From: JADHUC01 sp964617665
GTDB lineage: Bacteria > Planctomycetota > Planctomycetia > Pirellulales > Pirellulaceae
NCBI GenBank assembly: GCA_964617665.1
Contig: CAZUAH010000558.1
Span: 1 to 9,097 of the forward strand
Length of the DNA: 9,097 nt
Direction of reading: 5' to 3'
Shown: positions 6,772 through 9,097 of the stretch, in pieces
Position numbering within the stretch: position 1 is the first letter of the stretch
Layout: every line of letters starts with the position of its first letter
Notes under the pieces: generated by a model
Databases searched by the model: none
What the model was told of the DNA's origin: nothing
Seen by the model: the letters and a program-made list of their open reading frames with translations, nothing else
Program-made: the position numbers and the translations under genes

Positions 6772-7803
6772 ATGCTCAAAATCGACCGAAAGAAACAGAG
6801 CTTCTCCCTGCTCGACACGCCGTCCCTGGCCGACGTGTCGATCACGGAACGCTACGATCTCCAGGAGTTCATCTGCAACAGCCCGGAGGCGTTCTTCAAG
6901 GAAATCGGCCAGAACTTGTTCCTGCTAGGAAAGGAAGTGGAACCCTCCAAGAGCGTCCAGGATCGGATCGATGTGCTAGCCATGGACAAGGAGGGATGTT
7001 GCGTTGTCGTGGAACTCAAGCGAGGAACCCACAAACTGCATCTGCTCCAGGCGATTTCTTACGCTGGGATGATCTCCCAGTGGGAGTCAGATGACGTTTT
7101 GCAGCTTCTTGACGACGAACGACAAGAAGCACTGGCCGATTTCCTGGAAGTCGATACAGAGGAGATCAACCGAGAGCAACGGATCATTCTGGTTGCAGAG
7201 GCATTTGACTATGCCCTGCTGATTGGAGCGGAATGGCTGAGCGAGCAGCACGGCGTCGATGTTACCTGCTGCCGAATTGCCTTGGCGAAAGATTCAGCAA
7301 CGGATTCCGAATATCTCGTTTGCTCCAATGTTTATCCAGCGCCGGAATTGGCAAAGGAAGCCGTACAGCGAGGTCGCCGGAAGATAGGAACGAGCAAGAT
7401 CAAATGGGCTGATTGGGAGACGGCTCTTGAATCCGTAACGAACCCCGCAGTTGCGTCGTATTATCAACAGCAACTCGAAGGCAATCGAGAGAACTATCTC
7501 CGAAAACGCATTCTGCATTATCGAATCGATGGCAAACGGCGCTGGTTCGTGGCGGCCCGAAAAGCGAAGGCATACGTGTGGCAACACGGGCGATTCGACG
7601 GCGATATTGAGTTTTGGCAGCGTGGCCTGACTGAATCGGAAGACGTGAAGCCGGTGAAGAGAAACCAGTGCCTCAGCTTCTTTCTGGCTACCAGCGACGA
7701 TTTTCATTTCTTTCACCAAGCGGCAACGGAGAAACTGAAGGCAACCGACTGGCTTGGTGGATCTCCTGAAGATGAACTGGACGAGGAAGACGCCGACGAG
7801 TAA
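6772..7803 (+). CDS. NucS/DUF91-like PD-(D/E)XK nuclease candidate
   Basis: This is a complete 343-residue protein. The N-terminal half carries a restriction-endonuclease-like core: RIDVLAMD (Asp67), then VVVELKRG (Glu81-x-Lys83), followed by a helix with LLQAISYAGMI (Gln93, Tyr97). This D...ExK plus Q-xxx-Y arrangement is that of NucS/DUF91 nucleases, which cleave branched or mismatched DNA. The upstream segment FICNSPEAFFKEIGQNLFLLGKE also fits the family. The C-terminal half (about 200-330) is not one I recognise; it is aromatic and basic (for example KRRWFVAARKAKAYVWQHGRF) and may bind nucleic acid or a partner. The protein ends in a strongly acidic tail (EDELDEEDADE). The start is supported by GTGAGGT 4 nt upstream. 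It lies 107 nt after herA in the same direction, so it may share the operon. Nuclease activity is inferred from the motif; substrate and role in defence are unknown. Confidence 0.65.
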   Translation: MLKIDRKKQSFSLLDTPSLADVSITERYDLQEFICNSPEAFFKEIGQNLFLLGKEVEPSKSVQDRIDVLAMDKEGCCVVVELKRGTHKLHLLQAISYAGMISQWESDDVLQLLDDERQEALADFLEVDTEEINREQRIILVAEAFDYALLIGAEWLSEQHGVDVTCCRIALAKDSATDSEYLVCSNVYPAPELAKEAVQRGRRKIGTSKIKWADWETALESVTNPAVASYYQQQLEGNRENYLRKRILHYRIDGKRRWFVAARKAKAYVWQHGRFDGDIEFWQRGLTESEDVKPVKRNQCLSFFLATSDDFHFFHQAATEKLKATDWLGGSPEDELDEEDADE

Positions 7804-7823
7804 ACACAGAACATGCCTCCCAA

Positions 7824-9044
7824 ATGCCCACTCCCAAACGAATTCAACCCGACGAACCAATTGGCCTGAAGCTCGGCGTGTCTGAGCGTCTGATGATCCA
7901 GAAACTCCCGTTGGTCGAACTGGAGATCGCAGAGCGGGTCGCCAAGACACCGCAGGAACAGAAGAAGATCGGGTTCACACTTGACGAATTGGATGACCTA
8001 ATCGGACACGTAGCCGCCGAACTAAACCACACGGAAGATGAGTCCAAGCAGCACTATCTGGAGCAGATCTACAGCAAGATCGATCATCTGCTCCATGCAT
8101 ATACCGACCAACCTGAACCGCCCGCCGAACCGCAGGTGAATCCCCAGGCCGTCCAACTCAATGAGTGGGCTTACTCCATCCTGGATACGGCAAAGAAGGC
8201 GGGCATTCCAACCAACGAATACACCTGCAAAGCCATCCTTTCCAAGGCTCAGAGAAGCACGATCCTGGAACTTGAGATCAGCGACGAAATCCGGGAATTG
8301 CTGACGGTCGATGCCACCGGCCCCCGAACCTTCGACTTTACACCAGAAGAACTCGCCTCCATCTGCCATGCCCTGGCCGATCCGCTCCTGGAGGCGCAGG
8401 GGAAACATCGCAACCAACTTCTCAAGGCCGCTGAGAAGGTGGCCCAGGCCCTCACCGAAGGACTGACGACCAGGAAGAAACGGCGTAGGCTATCCACCAA
8501 GCCGAAGACTGCCTTCCAAATCAAGGTCACTCTGAAGGAGATTAAGCCGGTCGTCTGGCGTCGGTTCCAGGTGCTCGACTGCACACTGCCCGAACTGCAT
8601 GAGGTGATCCAGGCGGTCATGGGTTGGCAGAATTGCCACCTCTACTCTTTCCAGGCCGGTGATGACACCTACTGCGACCCGGCTATGTGCCAGGACATGG
8701 AGCTTGCTGACGGCAGACGGATCAAGTTGAGCTACTTGGCTAAGCAGGGCCATGAGCGGCTCGAATACGTGTACGACTTTGGCGACCACTGGCAACACCT
8801 GATTGAGATCGAATCCGTGTTTCAGCCCGAAGCCGGGGTGACATTCCCGGTTTGTCTGGAGGGGGCCGGAACGTCGCCGCCGGAAGATGTCGGTGGATCG
8901 ATGGGCTATGAAGAGTTTCTCAGAATCATCAACGATCCTGAGGATGAAGAGCACCAACACTACCTGGAGTGGTGCGGCGGATGGTTCGATCCAGAGGCAT
9001 TCGACCTGGAGTTGGTGAATCGGGTGCTGGGAAAGATGGAATGA
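7824..9044 (+). CDS. pRiA4b ORF-3-like (IS1096 passenger TnpR-family) protein with duplicated N-terminal module
   Basis: This 406-residue protein has two parts. Residues 230-406 match the plasmid pRiA4b ORF-3 family. The marks are FQIKVTLKEIKPVVWRRF (from 231), LHEVIQAVMGWQNCHLYSF, YDFGDHW (317-323), CLEGAGTSPPEDVGG and the closing GGWFDP (385-390). The biochemical role of this family is unknown; it is common on plasmids, transposons and in genomic islands, and the TnpR label in databases does not prove recombinase activity. The N-terminal part holds two related segments of roughly 75 residues (about 17-92 and 133-211) joined by a proline-rich linker (97-107). A basic stretch RKKRRR (217-222) precedes the C-terminal domain and could contact nucleic acid. 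The start is 20 nt after the nuclease stop; no strong Shine-Dalgarno is visible, so a later start is possible. Composition is nearer brxL than sir2-herA. No catalytic motif is recognised. Confidence 0.8.
   Translation: MPTPKRIQPDEPIGLKLGVSERLMIQKLPLVELEIAERVAKTPQEQKKIGFTLDELDDLIGHVAAELNHTEDESKQHYLEQIYSKIDHLLHAYTDQPEPPAEPQVNPQAVQLNEWAYSILDTAKKAGIPTNEYTCKAILSKAQRSTILELEISDEIRELLTVDATGPRTFDFTPEELASICHALADPLLEAQGKHRNQLLKAAEKVAQALTEGLTTRKKRRRLSTKPKTAFQIKVTLKEIKPVVWRRFQVLDCTLPELHEVIQAVMGWQNCHLYSFQAGDDTYCDPAMCQDMELADGRRIKLSYLAKQGHERLEYVYDFGDHWQHLIEIESVFQPEAGVTFPVCLEGAGTSPPEDVGGSMGYEEFLRIINDPEDEEHQHYLEWCGGWFDPEAFDLELVNRVLGKME
7872..8456 (+). repeat. Diverged internal duplication in the N-terminal half of the pRiA4b-like protein
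   Basis: Copy 1 (about residues 17-92, bases 7872-8099) and copy 2 (about 133-211, bases 8220-8456) share a pattern. VELEIAER in copy 1 aligns with LELEISDE in copy 2, GFTLDELDDLIGHVAAEL with DFTPEELASICHALADPL, and both end in a helix with a leucine/isoleucine repeat (YLEQIYSKIDHLL against QLLKAAEKVAQAL). The match is seen in protein, not as a DNA repeat, so the duplication is old. Confidence 0.5.
8059..8095. repeat. 10-bp inverted repeat with 17-nt spacer in the pRiA4b-like gene
   Basis: TGGAGCAGAT (8059-8068) is the exact reverse complement of ATCTGCTCCA (8086-8095). The spacer contains GATCGATC. It lies in copy 1 of the duplicated module. With this spacer length a chance origin is quite possible; no function is assigned. 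Confidence 0.35.
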
Positions 9045-9050
9045 GGAGAG
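9044..9050 (+). promoter_or_regulatory. Ribosome-binding site of the last, truncated gene
   Basis: AGGAGAG begins on the final base of the preceding stop codon and ends 4 nt before ATG 9055. It is the best Shine-Dalgarno in the window and makes a real coding start at 9055 likely, with translational coupling to the gene upstream. Confidence 0.65.
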
Positions 9051-9054
9051 ATCA

Positions 9055-9097
9055 ATGTGGATCTTCACAAAATACGGCTTCTTCAGCGCCGTCTGTG
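9055..9097 (+). CDS. Start of a downstream gene (3' partial), hypothetical
   Basis: Fourteen codons are visible, reading MWIFTKYGFFSAVC, before the window ends. The start follows AGGAGAG at a good distance and lies 10 nt after the stop of the pRiA4b-like gene, so it is probably the next gene of the same operon. The opening MWIFTxxGFFS resembles the start of small uncharacterised proteins found in other islands, but this is recalled, not demonstrated, and no function can be given. Confidence 0.5.
   Translation, partial: MWIFTKYGFFSAVC

Noticed and set aside
7294..7950. Antisense open frame of 218 codons across the nuclease and pRiA4b-like genes
   Set aside because: It spans the junction of two well-supported + strand genes and has no recognisable motif or ribosome-binding site.
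8059..8095. Inverted repeat in the pRiA4b-like gene as a regulatory site or recombination site
   Set aside because: A 10-bp stem with a 17-nt spacer is not far from chance in 9 kb, and the flanks show no second copy or core. It is kept only as a low-confidence repeat.
7824..9044. Reading the pRiA4b-like gene as a transposon resolvase
   Set aside because: No resolvase catalytic motif or element ends are present; the TnpR wording is a database label for passenger genes of IS1096.
8490..9068. Antisense open frame of 192 codons opposite the pRiA4b domain
   Set aside because: The + strand product matches the pRiA4b family along the whole stretch; the reverse frame is a shadow.

Overview
The window carries seven genes, all on the + strand: five complete and one cut off at each end. 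It reads as the 3' part of a bacterial phage-defence island. Overall base composition is moderately GC-rich, with C/G favoured at third codon positions and Shine-Dalgarno sites in front of several genes. No gene is diagnostic of a taxon, so I do not name one; the families seen here travel horizontally among many phyla.

Layout. Positions 1-1784 hold the C-terminal part of a PglZ-type alkaline-phosphatase-superfamily protein, whose 5' end lies outside the window. At 1795-3822 follows brxL, an AAA+ ATPase with a Lon-like C-terminal domain. pglZ-brxL is the usual 3' end of a BREX locus. Type 1 (brxA-brxB-brxC-pglX-pglZ-brxL) and type 4 (brxP-brxC-pglZ-brxL) both end this way, and the deciding genes are upstream of the window. 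After 59 nt comes a tight pair overlapping by ATGA: a SIR2-family gene (3882-4916) and a HerA/FtsK-type ATPase (4913-6664). This is the architecture of the Sir2-HerA (Nezha) NAD-depleting anti-phage system. A 107-nt gap (6665-6771), with no convincing promoter or terminator, leads to a NucS/DUF91-like PD-(D/E)XK nuclease candidate (6772-7803), then a pRiA4b ORF-3-like protein with a duplicated N-terminal module (7824-9044). The start of a further gene with a strong ribosome-binding site (9055 to the edge) closes the window.

How the genes may work together. BREX distinguishes self from non-self DNA by methylation and blocks phage replication; BrxL is its DNA-binding AAA+ effector and PglZ is essential to the complex. 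Sir2-HerA would form a second, abortive layer in which the HerA hexamer and SIR2 NADase act together. The nuclease, pRiA4b-like protein and final small gene are unassigned accessory genes. They could be cargo, a third module, or helpers of the SIR2-HerA pair. Hand counts of a few 60-base blocks give about 60% G+C in brxL and about 50% in sir2-herA, so the SIR2-HerA pair was probably acquired separately from the BREX genes.

Beyond the genes there is a perfect 13-bp inverted repeat inside pglZ (524-555), an 18-bp perfect palindrome inside sir2 (4239-4256), and a 9-bp stem at the very end of herA (6623-6644). I found no RNA genes, CRISPR arrays, insertion sequences or recombination sites.
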